Source: Kordia sp. SMS9 (GTDB lineage Bacteria > Bacteroidota > Bacteroidia > Flavobacteriales > Flavobacteriaceae). Taken from it: DNA of 64,000 nt. Made by a program: the position numbers and the translations under genes. Shown one piece after another: positions 16,644-26,456 of this stretch. The stretch's first letter is position 1; the number at the start of each line of letters is the position of its first letter. Under the pieces are notes generated by a model. The model saw only the letters and a program-made list of their open reading frames with translations. It was not told the origin of the DNA and made no database searches. The stretch lies in contig NZ_CP031153.1 of the NCBI RefSeq assembly GCF_003352465.1, positions 4,612,001 to 4,676,000 of the forward strand, given 5' to 3'.

Positions 16644-18752
16644 TCACAACAATCCATTTTCTTCCAAGGTCTTTTTGGTTTCTGCATGGTTTTCCCAAAA
16701 TCGATCTTTTATTTTTTGGAATGTGGCATTGTATTCGGGATGTGTTTTAAGTCCGCGCATTAACGGATCTGCTTCCCAAAATAGAATCAACCAATATTGA
16801 AAGTTGTTTTTAGTTGCAAACAATTTTAACTGTGCAATCGCTGCATCTTTGTCGCCTTCGTATAAATAACGCATTGCCACACTTGCCGATTGGTACATTG
16901 ACGTATCATTTTCACAATAAGTTATATATTTATCGTAATGCTTTTTGGCTGTGATAGAATCGCCCATTTTTTCGTAGACAATCGCGATTTTCAAGTTTTC
17001 TTGCGGAAAGATGTCTATTTTTTGATCGCTTTGAAGCGCATTGTATTTTTTGTAATAGTGGTACGCCGTTTCATAGTCTTCTTCATAGTAGTGTACCTTT
17101 CCTATTTCCTGTAAAAGGTCAATTCGCAACGTATCTTTTTTCCATTCTGTGACTAACTGATTTGTACACTTTTTGATGTCTCTATGTTTTGCATAATTGA
17201 TATATGCTTGAATATACTTCGTAAATTGATTTTGCGGATTGTACGAATGTGCTAGCTTCATATACGTGTCTGCTTCGTTCACAAATCCACTTTGAATCAA
17301 CGCATTTCCTAAGTGCAAATAGATAAAACTTTTACCAACAGAATCATTCGCTTGAATGTTGAGTTGAATGCCTTTGAGCGCATATTTTAAATATTTTTCC
17401 GTATTCGGAATGGCTCTCGCATACAAATCTGACAAGATTAAAACGACTGCAGCAGCATTTGGGTTGTATTCCAACGCTTTTTCCAAATGTGGAACCGCCA
17501 AATTGATCTCTCTATTGTTGACATAATATAAAGCTTTCGCGATGAGACTTTGATCTGATTTGGAATCGTACAATAGTGCTTTGTCTGCGTTTTCATTGAG
17601 CTCGTTAGTATATTTTTTTTCGCGTTGATAAACGTCCAAATAAAAGTACGCCATCGCTGCTTTAGCGTATGCCAACGAAAATTTCGGATCAAGTTCCGTG
17701 GCTTTTTTGAACAATTCTATGGCTTCAAACAAACTTTCTTGGGTTTGTTTTTGTAAAGGCTCTAAACCTCTTAGGAATACATCATACGCTTCTAGGTTTT
17801 CAGTAGGTTTTTTATCAATTTGTGCCAATTCCGCAGGCGTAACCGTAGCTTGTATAGACATTGCAATTTTTTTGGCAACGGTATTTTGCAATGAAAATAT
17901 ATCAACCAATTGATGTTTGTATTGTTCTGTCCAAATGGGCGTATCATTGGTTGCATCAATGAGTTGAATGTGTAATAAAACCTCATCGTCAATTTTTTGT
18001 CCGCTGCCTTCTACAATATAATTGACATTCAATTCGTTGGCAATTTCTGCAATGGTTTTGGTCGTATTTCTGTATTTTTCAACGGAAGTGCGACTGATCA
18101 CGCGTAAGTCTTCTATTTTTTGCAGGTTGTTTAAGGAAGATTCCATCAAACCATTGACAAAATAATAATTTGTGGAGTCGCTGCTCATATTTTTAAATGG
18201 CAATACCGCGATGGATTTTGCACGATTTTTTGTTGGCAAATCGTCGTTTGATTGTTCCTTCCATAAAAAACTAATCAACACAATAGTGATCGCAGTAGCG
18301 ACTACAATAATTTTGTTAAAGTGTGCATTGAAAAAACTTTTTTGCGAAGAATAATTCTCAACACTTTTTGATGTTGTCATTATCGTTTCTTCCGTAATTT
18401 CTTCCACAGATGCCAACGGTTTTTTGCGAATTTCACCAGGCGGCACACCATACAATTCTCTAAAACATTTGATGAAATACGAAGTATTGCCAAATCCGAC
18501 TTCATAGGAAATTTCAGAAACGGTCAATTCGGTTTCGACTAATAATTCCTTGCCTTTGCTCAAACGGATGTTTCGGATGAATTGACTAGCAGAAAGTTCC
18601 GTTTGCTTTTTTATTTTTCGCAGCAAATTCGATCGGCTCATGTTGGTTGCTGCTGCCAATTCTGAAACACCAAATTGCTCATTGGAAATGTTTTCCAACA
18701 CAATCGCTTCTGCTTTCGCTAAAAAGTCGCCCGTAAATGAAGTTTTTGACAT
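16644..18752 (-). CDS. Membrane AraC-type regulator with FlgO/TolB-like and TPR region
   Basis: The 702-residue protein joins a cytoplasmic AraC-family DNA-binding domain (residues ~15-110, with FGVSELAAATNMSRSNLLRK and the SEISYEVGFGNTSYFIKCF helix) to one membrane helix (~147-164). An extracytoplasmic part follows. Residues ~180-310 match the pattern of adenylate-cyclase-associated or FlgO-like domains (SIAVLPFKNMSSD, then YIVEGSGQKIDDEVLLHIQLIDA). The rest is TPR repeats up to ~690. It is probably a one-component transmembrane regulator that senses an envelope signal. It is divergent from the ankyrin lipoprotein and acyltransferase genes 231 bp away, which are likely targets. Confidence 0.85.
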   Translation of the reverse strand: MSKTSFTGDFLAKAEAIVLENISNEQFGVSELAAATNMSRSNLLRKIKKQTELSASQFIRNIRLSKGKELLVETELTVSEISYEVGFGNTSYFIKCFRELYGVPPGEIRKKPLASVEEITEETIMTTSKSVENYSSQKSFFNAHFNKIIVVATAITIVLISFLWKEQSNDDLPTKNRAKSIAVLPFKNMSSDSTNYYFVNGLMESSLNNLQKIEDLRVISRTSVEKYRNTTKTIAEIANELNVNYIVEGSGQKIDDEVLLHIQLIDATNDTPIWTEQYKHQLVDIFSLQNTVAKKIAMSIQATVTPAELAQIDKKPTENLEAYDVFLRGLEPLQKQTQESLFEAIELFKKATELDPKFSLAYAKAAMAYFYLDVYQREKKYTNELNENADKALLYDSKSDQSLIAKALYYVNNREINLAVPHLEKALEYNPNAAAVVLILSDLYARAIPNTEKYLKYALKGIQLNIQANDSVGKSFIYLHLGNALIQSGFVNEADTYMKLAHSYNPQNQFTKYIQAYINYAKHRDIKKCTNQLVTEWKKDTLRIDLLQEIGKVHYYEEDYETAYHYYKKYNALQSDQKIDIFPQENLKIAIVYEKMGDSITAKKHYDKYITYCENDTSMYQSASVAMRYLYEGDKDAAIAQLKLFATKNNFQYWLILFWEADPLMRGLKTHPEYNATFQKIKDRFWENHAETKKTLEENGLL

Positions 18753-18983
18753 GTTTTTATAGCTTCCAAACGAATATATACAATTTCTTGAAACTTCTCA
18801 GTTTTGTGATTGATTTTGTGTGATGAAACCTCGTTTTGCGTCATAATTTATATTGTTGCGCCATAATTTTCACGCGTTCCCCAAACTTTATATTTCTTGA
18901 ATCATCCGTGTTTATTGATGCGTCACGACTTCTCGCATCTTTGTATCAACAAAATAATACTATTCACTTTTAAATAACTTATT

Positions 18984-19574
18984 ATGAAAACACCACAAGT
19001 ATTCTTTACAAAAATCATCTTTATGTGCATTGTTGCAATTGTTGTTTCTTTAACTTCTTGCGCACAAGAAAACAATTCAAAAACAACTGCAAAAAACGAT
19101 CAAACGGCAACGGTTGAAGCTCCAAAAATGGACATTCAATCGGCAATTATCGCTGGAAATTTAGACATCGTACGACAGCATATTAAAGCGGGAAGCGATC
19201 TTAATACAAAAGAAGCTATGAGCGGCTCTACGCCATTAGTTACCGCAATCACTTTTAATAAACTAGACATTGCAAAAGCATTAATTGACGCCAAAGCAGA
19301 TCTGTCTATCAAAAATAACGACGGTTCCACAGCTTTGCATACCGCAGCGTTTTTTGGACGTGTGGAAATGGTACAACTTTTAATAGATGCTAATGCTGAC
19401 AAAACCATCAAAAATAATTTTGGTGCAACGGCTAGAGAAATTGTACTAAGTGATTTTGCGCAGTTAAAACCTATTTACGAAATGCTCATCTTACAATTAA
19501 AACCAATGGGTTTTACATTGGATATTGCAACTGTTAAAAAAGCGCATCCTGTCATTGCGATGATGTTACAATAA
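18984..19574 (+). CDS. Ankyrin-repeat lipoprotein
   Basis: This 196-residue protein has a lipoprotein signal (VSLTSCAQ, Cys26), a Lys/Thr-rich linker and at least three ankyrin repeats between residues ~50 and 150. Recognisable motifs include GSTPLVTAITFNKLDIAKAL, GSTALHTAAFFGRVEMVQLL and NFGATAREI. Ankyrin repeats are protein-binding scaffolds. Here they would sit in the periplasm or on an outer membrane leaflet. The gene begins a likely two-gene transcript with the acyltransferase 57 bp downstream and is divergent from the membrane AraC/TPR regulator, its probable controller. Confidence 0.85.
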   Translation: MKTPQVFFTKIIFMCIVAIVVSLTSCAQENNSKTTAKNDQTATVEAPKMDIQSAIIAGNLDIVRQHIKAGSDLNTKEAMSGSTPLVTAITFNKLDIAKALIDAKADLSIKNNDGSTALHTAAFFGRVEMVQLLIDANADKTIKNNFGATAREIVLSDFAQLKPIYEMLILQLKPMGFTLDIATVKKAHPVIAMMLQ

Positions 19575-19631
19575 CATCTCGTATTTAGAAGACGCATTCA
19601 AAGAAAAATTCACCTTAAAAAACAACTCCTT

Positions 19632-20735
19632 ATGGAATCTACCACTAGAAGACACGATATTGATTGGCTCCGCGTTATTGCGATTGGTTTATTGCTTATT
19701 TATCATATTGCCATCATTTTTCAACCTTGGGCCATGTTTATCGCTTTCATTAGAAGTGAAGAACTTTGGGATGGTTTGTGGAAACCGATGACCATGCTTA
19801 ACATTTGGCGCATTCCGATTCTATTTTATGTATCGGGCATGGGATTGTACTTTGCAATGCGCAAGCGAAATTGGTTGCAATTGATTGCAGAACGCAGCAA
19901 ACGTATTTTAGTTCCGTTTCTGTTTGGAATCGTAGCCATCACGCCTTTGCACATGTTTGTGTTTCAGAAATATTACAAATTAGCCTTGGATTATTATCCG
20001 CACTTTGGACATTTATGGTTCTTGGGGAATATTTTCTGCTATGTGCTACTTCTGTTGCCTGTATTTTTATGTTTGAAGAAATCTGAAAATGGTTCTTTTA
20101 AAAAGTGGCTTACAAAGGTATTCAACAATCCTTTTGGCTTGTTATTGGTAAATATTTTATTTGTGATTGAAGTCATGATTTTACAACCCAAACCGTTTGC
20201 CATGTATGCAGAGAACTGGCACGGATTCTTTTTAGGCTTGTTGGCATTCTTTTTCGGATTTCTGTTTATGCATGCTGGTAAAACCTTCTGGCAGAATGTC
20301 ACCAAATGGCGATGGTTGTATGTTGGGATTGCCGCCGTACTATTCACCATTCGATTTGTAGTGTATGCTACCGAAGCACCTGGCTATTTGACCGTTATAG
20401 AATCAAATTGCTGGATTTTTGCCGTATTCGGATTTTGTCACAAATACTTAAACAAACCTAGTAAAACACTGTCTTATTTGAGCAAAGCGGCGTATCCAGT
20501 GTATATTATTCATATGCTAGTGTTGTATTTGGCAGCCATGTTTATATTGCCGTATCAATTGCCAGCGTACGTGTCATTCATCATCATTACAGTGATTACC
20601 TTTGCGGGATGTTTTATCATTTATGAACTGATTATCAAGCGAATTCCTGTGTTACGACCGTTATTTGGATTGAAATGGAGTTTTACCATATTTCATAAGA
20701 AGAAGCCGAATACACTACAAACTCTAGAGGAATAA
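19632..20735 (+). CDS. Acyltransferase 3 family membrane protein
   Basis: The 367-residue polytopic protein starts with the acyltransferase-3 signature RRHDIDWLRVIAIGLLLIYH and has about ten membrane helices. Family members (OpgC, OafA and relatives) move acyl groups onto glucans, O-antigens or other surface carbohydrates at the cytoplasmic membrane. The local sequence resembles the OpgC-like glucan-modifying branch common in Bacteroidota, but the acceptor cannot be told. It follows the ankyrin lipoprotein gene closely and ends near a MITE-like element. Confidence 0.87.
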   Translation: MESTTRRHDIDWLRVIAIGLLLIYHIAIIFQPWAMFIAFIRSEELWDGLWKPMTMLNIWRIPILFYVSGMGLYFAMRKRNWLQLIAERSKRILVPFLFGIVAITPLHMFVFQKYYKLALDYYPHFGHLWFLGNIFCYVLLLLPVFLCLKKSENGSFKKWLTKVFNNPFGLLLVNILFVIEVMILQPKPFAMYAENWHGFFLGLLAFFFGFLFMHAGKTFWQNVTKWRWLYVGIAAVLFTIRFVVYATEAPGYLTVIESNCWIFAVFGFCHKYLNKPSKTLSYLSKAAYPVYIIHMLVLYLAAMFILPYQLPAYVSFIIITVITFAGCFIIYELIIKRIPVLRPLFGLKWSFTIFHKKKPNTLQTLEE

Positions 20736-20752
20736 AGAGTTTCATCATTCTT

Positions 20753-20858
20753 ATACCAATTTACACCACTAGTAAAATGCACTTTTTTTTCACCAGAATT
20801 TCTATATCATCAAAAAACGAACAGTAATCAATCCATCATTTTAAATGTAAATTGGTAT
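20753..20858. repeat. MITE-like element, short copy C (106 bp)
   Basis: It has 13-bp perfect terminal inverted repeats, ATACCAATTTACA and TGTAAATTGGTAT. The interior is shorter than and different from copies A and B. It lies between two convergent genes. Confidence 0.85.
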
Positions 20859-20900
20859 CATAGAAACTGGTGAAAAAGATTTTGCAGAAATCGCAAACAA

Positions 20901-21905
20901 CTACTCCTTTTTCATTCGATAACGCAAAATATCTTTGGTCAGTTGTGTGTCATCAGTAACAAAATGTTTCAGCAAAGACAGTATTTCTTCATTTTTATGA
21001 TGTTTCGAAATCAACTCGTACGCCATGAATTGAATGTCTTCTTTGGGCGCAATGTCTTTATTGTATTCGTGCGTCAGTGCTTTTAGGAAATTGCATTCGT
21101 TTGCTGTGTTTGTTCGTTTGGCTTTGAAATCGTGCAATTCTTTTTCAAGTGCCGCTTTGTTTTTGAAGTTGGCAAAATAGTTATTTGCACAATTAACCGC
21201 ATCTTTGTTTTCGTTCCAACCTTTGAGAAGCAATTCGTTTGCCGCTATTACATTGTCCATTTTTTTGCGATATAACAACGATGCTTTTACATACTGATAG
21301 TTTTTTGAATAGTCGTCTACAACAATTTGATAATGGTGATTCGCTTTCTTTGTATCGTCCATTTTTTGGTATAAATCGCCTACTTTTTCGTTCATATTCA
21401 ACTCTTTATACAGTTTGATAGATTTTGTATAGGAGCGCGCCAATTCATAACATTCTGCAGCATCTTCTTTGTAATGACACTTTTTTAAATACACATACGC
21501 AGCTTCGTTATACAAATGTCCATCTTTTAAAATGGAAGCTGCTCTGTATGGATTTTGCAACAATCGCAATTGCACATACGCTGCTTTTTTGAATTGTTTT
21601 TTTTCGATGAAATCATTTGTTATTTTTTCATAATACTGCGCCAAGGTATCAAATTGACGATCGCCAATGGTAGAAGTTCCGCCTGCGCCGCTGCCTCTTG
21701 AAGTATTGTTATCTTCAAAGAGAAAGTTTAACAAAAGGATGAATCCAAATAAAACGAGTGCCAAAATGATGAAGCCAACCAAAAAGCTGGGAAAATCATT
21801 CGCGATAATCGAAGTCACCACAAGATATACAAATTTCAACAACATCACCACAACGATGAAGAGGATCAATTTTGAATGAAATTCTTTGTCTCTACTACTT
21901 GTCAT
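20901..21905 (-). CDS. Membrane protein with TPR-like repeats, last gene of the MoxR-vWA-propeller operon
   Basis: The 334-residue protein has two N-terminal membrane helices (~13-35 and ~40-62), a Gly/Ser-rich linker (TSRGSGAGGTSTIG), and a helical repeat domain of TPR type to the end (YYEKITNDFIEKKQFKKAAY, CYELARSYTKSIKLYKEL). Its start overlaps the end of the upstream gene by 11 bp, so it is translationally coupled to the operon. I infer a membrane scaffold for the ATPase complex. It has no known specific family name that I can give. Confidence 0.75.
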   Translation of the reverse strand: MTSSRDKEFHSKLILFIVVVMLLKFVYLVVTSIIANDFPSFLVGFIILALVLFGFILLLNFLFEDNNTSRGSGAGGTSTIGDRQFDTLAQYYEKITNDFIEKKQFKKAAYVQLRLLQNPYRAASILKDGHLYNEAAYVYLKKCHYKEDAAECYELARSYTKSIKLYKELNMNEKVGDLYQKMDDTKKANHHYQIVVDDYSKNYQYVKASLLYRKKMDNVIAANELLLKGWNENKDAVNCANNYFANFKNKAALEKELHDFKAKRTNTANECNFLKALTHEYNKDIAPKEDIQFMAYELISKHHKNEEILSLLKHFVTDDTQLTKDILRYRMKKE

Positions 21906-23337
21906 CTCTGAGTGATTTGTTTTTGTTTAGTAAAAAAATGAGCAATCGAATCAAGATTCCTATCGTAATGATGATGAATATGGTTTTTACTTCAGTATCT
22001 GTAAACATAGGATACAGCAAATACGCCATTGCAGCTATCAAAAGAAAGATGAGCATTATTTTCCCGTATACAGACAGTTCGTTGCCACCAAAATAGAAAT
22101 CATAGCCTTTTTTCTTTTTGAGCGTATCATCCTCAAAAGAAAACAATTCACTTTCTTCGGGCAAATTCATCCAAGAAGACGATGTATTCTTATTGGCACT
22201 TGCTTTTGGACGCTTCTTGTTTCTTGTAACTATCAAATATCCCACAAAAATAAACCCAACAAAAAAGATTAAAAAAAGCAAAAATCCTTTTAACGTAAAA
22301 TCGGTAACCGCTTCTTCTGCGGCTACATATTTATTATCTGAGTTGGGATAATTTTCTAATTCCCGCTTTCTACGCGCTGCCGCTTCGTCTTTATCGTTTG
22401 TTTCTAGCACCAAAGCTTCATCTGTTGGCGCTTCTTCTTCTGTTGAATTTGGACTGACTGTAAGTTTACCAGAAACCACTTCAATTTGATTTTTTTTGTA
22501 GGTATCCACCACGAAAGAACCTATCCAAAAGATGGCAATAATTGCCAAAATACCCACAATTGTTTTAATGGTTGTTTTGGTACTTTCTGAAGCATTTCCC
22601 AAGCGAATGGTATCAAAAAAACTACTTTTAAATTTATATTGTGCAAAGGCTTTTCCTCGCGAAGTTCCCAACATATCTAGGGGAACTGCCATTTTTAACG
22701 CTGCTTCTGGATTTTTTTCTAAGTATTTTAGGTACTTCTCTATTTCTTTGTTGTTGCCTTCTAATACTTTCTTCATTTCAAACGGCAACTCGTTCGTGTC
22801 TACTTTTTCATCCCCTAACGGATTGCTGAGTAGTTTTTCAGTTTCTTTTTCCTCAATTTCCACGCTAAACGCGGTCACTTTCGTGGGAATGTGAATGCCT
22901 TTTGCAGGAGTTTCTATGTTTGGAAAATATTCTTTGGGCAATTGTAAAAGCGTGTCCCATTGTACTTCTTCTTTGAGTTCGATCAAGCCATATTCATGAT
23001 GAAAAAAATGCGGTTTCCCTTGCAATAGTTTTGCATATTCTTCCTGTGTAAGCGACATATTCAACTGTGTGTTTTCAGGAATGTAAAACCCTGTCTGCAC
23101 TTTTAGAACGCATGGATGATTCAGAATATCTACCTTTTGTTGCGCTGTTTTAAAGATGATCAATACGCCCGAAATACTGTTCACTTCCAAATCAGGACAC
23201 GGATATATGGTACACTCTGAAAGTTTCAGTTGCATTCGCGTGATTTCCTGCAACCATACTTCGGGAGAAGCATGCTGGATAAAAATACCACAACGCGGAT
23301 ATTTATTGGTATCGGTATGTTGCAATGCTAACTTCAT
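21895..23337 (-). CDS. Accessory membrane component of the MoxR-vWA-propeller system
   Basis: This 480-residue protein has a soluble N-terminal domain (~1-150) with conserved-looking strands PRCGIFIQHASPEVWLQEI and FFHHEYGLIELKEEVQWDTL. A linker of unknown type follows, with membrane helices near 258-280, 345-367, 423-442 and 449-469. An N-terminal domain of this sort is the type of module found as a 'bpX' accessory domain in MoxR-vWA-beta-propeller ternary systems; I cannot say which subtype. It overlaps the upstream vWA/propeller gene by 4 bp and the downstream TPR gene by 11 bp. It may anchor the system at the inner membrane. Confidence 0.7.
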   Translation of the reverse strand: MKLALQHTDTNKYPRCGIFIQHASPEVWLQEITRMQLKLSECTIYPCPDLEVNSISGVLIIFKTAQQKVDILNHPCVLKVQTGFYIPENTQLNMSLTQEEYAKLLQGKPHFFHHEYGLIELKEEVQWDTLLQLPKEYFPNIETPAKGIHIPTKVTAFSVEIEEKETEKLLSNPLGDEKVDTNELPFEMKKVLEGNNKEIEKYLKYLEKNPEAALKMAVPLDMLGTSRGKAFAQYKFKSSFFDTIRLGNASESTKTTIKTIVGILAIIAIFWIGSFVVDTYKKNQIEVVSGKLTVSPNSTEEEAPTDEALVLETNDKDEAAARRKRELENYPNSDNKYVAAEEAVTDFTLKGFLLFLIFFVGFIFVGYLIVTRNKKRPKASANKNTSSSWMNLPEESELFSFEDDTLKKKKGYDFYFGGNELSVYGKIMLIFLLIAAMAYLLYPMFTDTEVKTIFIIITIGILIRLLIFLLNKNKSLRDDK

Positions 23338-25727
23338 TCACCGTAAAGTATCTGTTGTATAAAAGGTTCTATATATTTGATATCAAACTCGTGTATTTGA
23401 ATTTTATTGACAACAGCATCTTTCGGTAAAAAATAGTCATTACCCGCAAATTCTTCTCCTGTTGACAAAGCCACGCCAATACCAATGTAGGAAGCTAAAT
23501 AAAACGTTGGAATCACTGGATTGGAACTTTTAAAACTGATGATTCCGTTTTTATCAATCTCAATCACGCTTCCATCTTCAAATACTGCTTTTTGATTTCG
23601 ATTGTGAAGATGTATCGTGAATTCTTCGTCTAATCCTGCTGCTTCTTTATCTATCAGTTCAAAATATCCTACAGAAGTGATCAAATCCAAACGGTGCTTG
23701 AAATTGAAAACCAATTCTAAATCCAACGTCAGTGTAATGGCATTAATTTTTGTAAATACAGAACCGTCAAAATAGCTAATTTTATTGGTCAAATAAGCTT
23801 TGTAGGTGTTTTGCAATGCTTCACTAGGGTTTTCAACAGGCATGTATCCTCTGTCCTGCATCTCAAAATAGGTAAATACAGGCGGATCACTGTAATAATT
23901 TTTTGTCACTAAATACAAATCTTCTTTATGAACGATAAGGTGTTTTAAATACGCTTTTTTATATTTAGACATATCAAATTTGTAACTGTACGTCCTATGT
24001 TTTGATTTAAAAACCATGTGATTATTTACTGTCCAAAACAATACTAGAAGTTCATCTTGATACATTACTGCCATTTTTTCTTGCTTAATGCCGGTGATGA
24101 ATCGAATGTCTCTTTGGATCATTGTAAATCCTTTTTTGCGGTCATCCGTACAGAACAAATCGCCATTTTTCTGTAAAATATACGCATGATTTTCATCCGT
24201 AAAATTGATGGCTACACGTGTTGGAAAACCGTATAACAACGGATAATTCACGATATAAGGATCTTCTTTCGGTGATTTTTTCTGCGTTGCTCGTTTCTTA
24301 CGTGGCGGATGTGCCCAAAGTTCTTGTAATGGTAATTGAATGTGTTTGAGCAAACGTTTGGCACCGTTTTTCATTTTGTATACGTCAATGTTTCCTTGAC
24401 TGTCCGAAGTAATGACGCCTCCAAATTTTGTGTGATATAGGTTGAACAATCGTCGAATATGTTGATGCTCTAAAGTTTTCGCAGTGGTGAATAGCGTGAT
24501 TTCAATATTTTCTTCTTCACATTCTAAAATAAAGTTTTCAATGGCTTGAGAAGCATCCAGTAAAGGTGACGTGCGTTGCAGTCCATTGATGATTTTTTCT
24601 TTCGTATCAAAGTGCAATGGTGTACAGGTTTCGCCCAACGCATAGGGTTGAAAGTTCATTTCATTTTTAGGATGATGAATGAACGAAAATGCGGTTGCAA
24701 ACGAAAGTATTTTGGGTGTTCCCCAGTTTTTTATGGTCGTGTCTATTAAAAAGATACGTGTGCGTAAGTCTTCTTCTGGCGTAGTTTCTCGGCGAATGAA
24801 TAAAGCTTCTTTGTTAGCGATTCTATGTAGAAATATCAAATCGTCATTGGCAAATTCTGAAATGAGAATGTTATCAAATTTTCCTTTGTTTGTCACATCA
24901 GATATTCCGCCCAACGGCATTTCACCAGGATGTACATAATGCATTGGTAATTGAATTCCTGACCACAATCGCTTGATGAGACTTCCCATAAAGAAGCTTT
25001 TGGGATCTTCTATTAATTCTTGAATAAAATCAGGATGTTCACTGTAATGTTCTACTTCTGCATCTTCGGGTTCAACAGGAATTTCTGTCATTTTGAACCA
25101 AGCCGTCAACAACGTATCAACGGTTGGATAGCGATGATGCAACAACGCCAACGCATTGATGTCTTTGCTTAATGCTGCAACTGCAATAGCTTCCTTTTCG
25201 CTACATTCATTAAGCTTAAAAGGATGCTGAATGAACGCAATGATTTTTTCTGAAAACTTCGGTGATAGACTGTGATTTGCTGTTTCAAACAGAAACACAA
25301 ACAAATCAAGTCGGTTTTTACCTTTTTTATAGGTTGCTGGCAATCCGATTAAGGTACTTAGAAACGCTTCTGCAGCAGCGAAATCAATATGATCAACCGT
25401 TGGGAAGTTTTTGTGTTGTTCTAAAATTTCATTGAAGATTTCCTTAACAGCTACGGCAACTTCGCCTGAGTTTGTTGCCAAAAACGTTAAGATTATTGCG
25501 CCAAAAGGAGGAAGTCCAGTATCGGAAAGTAGCTGTAATATTTCCGTGACTTGCTCTTTATAGACAATCGTCATGCCGTCGGGAATGCTGATACAATTGA
25601 AACCACCGTGATACTCTTGCGCATCTCGAATCACATTTCCGTGAAACATGTGATCAATTTCCCATTCCCAAAAATAGTCTTGGTAGGATTGAAAGTAATA
25701 ACTAGCTTTTGTATGCGTTTCGCTCAT
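23334..25727 (-). CDS. vWA-like and beta-propeller fusion, core of the ternary system
   Basis: The 797-residue protein has an all-helical N-terminal half (~60-260), then a vWA-like Rossmann domain (~323-470) starting RTRIFLIDTTIKNWG. The usual DxSxS metal site reads D329-T-T-I-K, so the MIDAS looks degenerate. The C-terminal ~300 residues are short beta-strand repeats (AYILQKNGDLFCTDD, ITGIKQEKMAVMYQDELLVLFW, KAVFEDGSVIEIDKNGIISF) consistent with a beta-propeller. vWA plus propeller next to a MoxR ATPase is the hallmark of the computationally described ternary systems. It is separated from its upstream gene by 3 bp and overlaps its downstream neighbour by 4 bp. Confidence 0.8.
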   Translation of the reverse strand: MSETHTKASYYFQSYQDYFWEWEIDHMFHGNVIRDAQEYHGGFNCISIPDGMTIVYKEQVTEILQLLSDTGLPPFGAIILTFLATNSGEVAVAVKEIFNEILEQHKNFPTVDHIDFAAAEAFLSTLIGLPATYKKGKNRLDLFVFLFETANHSLSPKFSEKIIAFIQHPFKLNECSEKEAIAVAALSKDINALALLHHRYPTVDTLLTAWFKMTEIPVEPEDAEVEHYSEHPDFIQELIEDPKSFFMGSLIKRLWSGIQLPMHYVHPGEMPLGGISDVTNKGKFDNILISEFANDDLIFLHRIANKEALFIRRETTPEEDLRTRIFLIDTTIKNWGTPKILSFATAFSFIHHPKNEMNFQPYALGETCTPLHFDTKEKIINGLQRTSPLLDASQAIENFILECEEENIEITLFTTAKTLEHQHIRRLFNLYHTKFGGVITSDSQGNIDVYKMKNGAKRLLKHIQLPLQELWAHPPRKKRATQKKSPKEDPYIVNYPLLYGFPTRVAINFTDENHAYILQKNGDLFCTDDRKKGFTMIQRDIRFITGIKQEKMAVMYQDELLVLFWTVNNHMVFKSKHRTYSYKFDMSKYKKAYLKHLIVHKEDLYLVTKNYYSDPPVFTYFEMQDRGYMPVENPSEALQNTYKAYLTNKISYFDGSVFTKINAITLTLDLELVFNFKHRLDLITSVGYFELIDKEAAGLDEEFTIHLHNRNQKAVFEDGSVIEIDKNGIISFKSSNPVIPTFYLASYIGIGVALSTGEEFAGNDYFLPKDAVVNKIQIHEFDIKYIEPFIQQILYGE

Positions 25728-25730
25728 GGT

Positions 25731-26456
25731 TTATCGTGACAATCGGTATCCGCTGATTGTGAGTTTTTGTAAGTTTTCTTTTGGAATTTTAAAATAGCTT
25801 TGATCGGTTTGCAAGACAATCAAATCTTCATTTTTTGGATTGATATTCTTGTTGAAATAAGTACTTAGTTCTGGATATTCAAAATTGTATCCTGCGGGTA
25901 TTAGAAAATTTTGAGTTTGCCAATAGATTTTTCCAGGCATGGAAAGTAATGTTGAACCGAGTAAGAGTGCATGATTTTCAATAATTGCCCATTGTATAGG
26001 TTGCAAGCGTATGGCAGGCATTTTGGGAATGATTTTGTCCAACACTTCCAACGAAATGAGTTGTGCCGTTGCCGTACGTTCTACACTCGAAGGAATGATA
26101 TTTAGGTCTATTTTTGCATCAATTCCGAAATAGTTAAAATTATAATCTGGCGTTTCTACAGGCAATGCGCTGTGAATTGGTGACCAAAGCAACGATGTTT
26201 TTAAGCGTTCTTCGGGCAGATTTCCACCTAAAAGAAATAACGCGTTTTTATGCTGAAAGTATATTTTTTTGAAAGGAATGCTTCGTATTTCTGGACTGTT
26301 TAATTGACTTGGCGCGATTCCGCGTACCCAAATATCATCACCATCAGTCGCCATTCGCAAGGATTTCCACACACGAATTTGCGCTAATTTTTCTTTGTAT
26401 TTTGATGGCAATCGCAACCAATATTCGGTTATACTTTGTGCAATATTTCTTTCCAC
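25731..26456 (-). CDS. bpX-type accessory protein of the ternary system
   Basis: This 241-residue soluble protein is beta-rich with recurring strands (DDIWVRGIAPSQLNSPEIRS, IYFQHKNALFLLGGNLPEER, LRPIQWAIIENHALLLGSTL). Its start overlaps the MoxR gene's end by 28 bp, and the vWA/propeller gene follows after 3 bp. Its position between the ATPase and the vWA/propeller is where small bpX accessory domains occur in related loci. The specific family is not certain. It has no signal peptide. It is probably an adaptor between the AAA+ ring and the vWA/propeller protein. Confidence 0.65.
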   Translation of the reverse strand: MERNIAQSITEYWLRLPSKYKEKLAQIRVWKSLRMATDGDDIWVRGIAPSQLNSPEIRSIPFKKIYFQHKNALFLLGGNLPEERLKTSLLWSPIHSALPVETPDYNFNYFGIDAKIDLNIIPSSVERTATAQLISLEVLDKIIPKMPAIRLQPIQWAIIENHALLLGSTLLSMPGKIYWQTQNFLIPAGYNFEYPELSTYFNKNINPKNEDLIVLQTDQSYFKIPKENLQKLTISGYRLSR

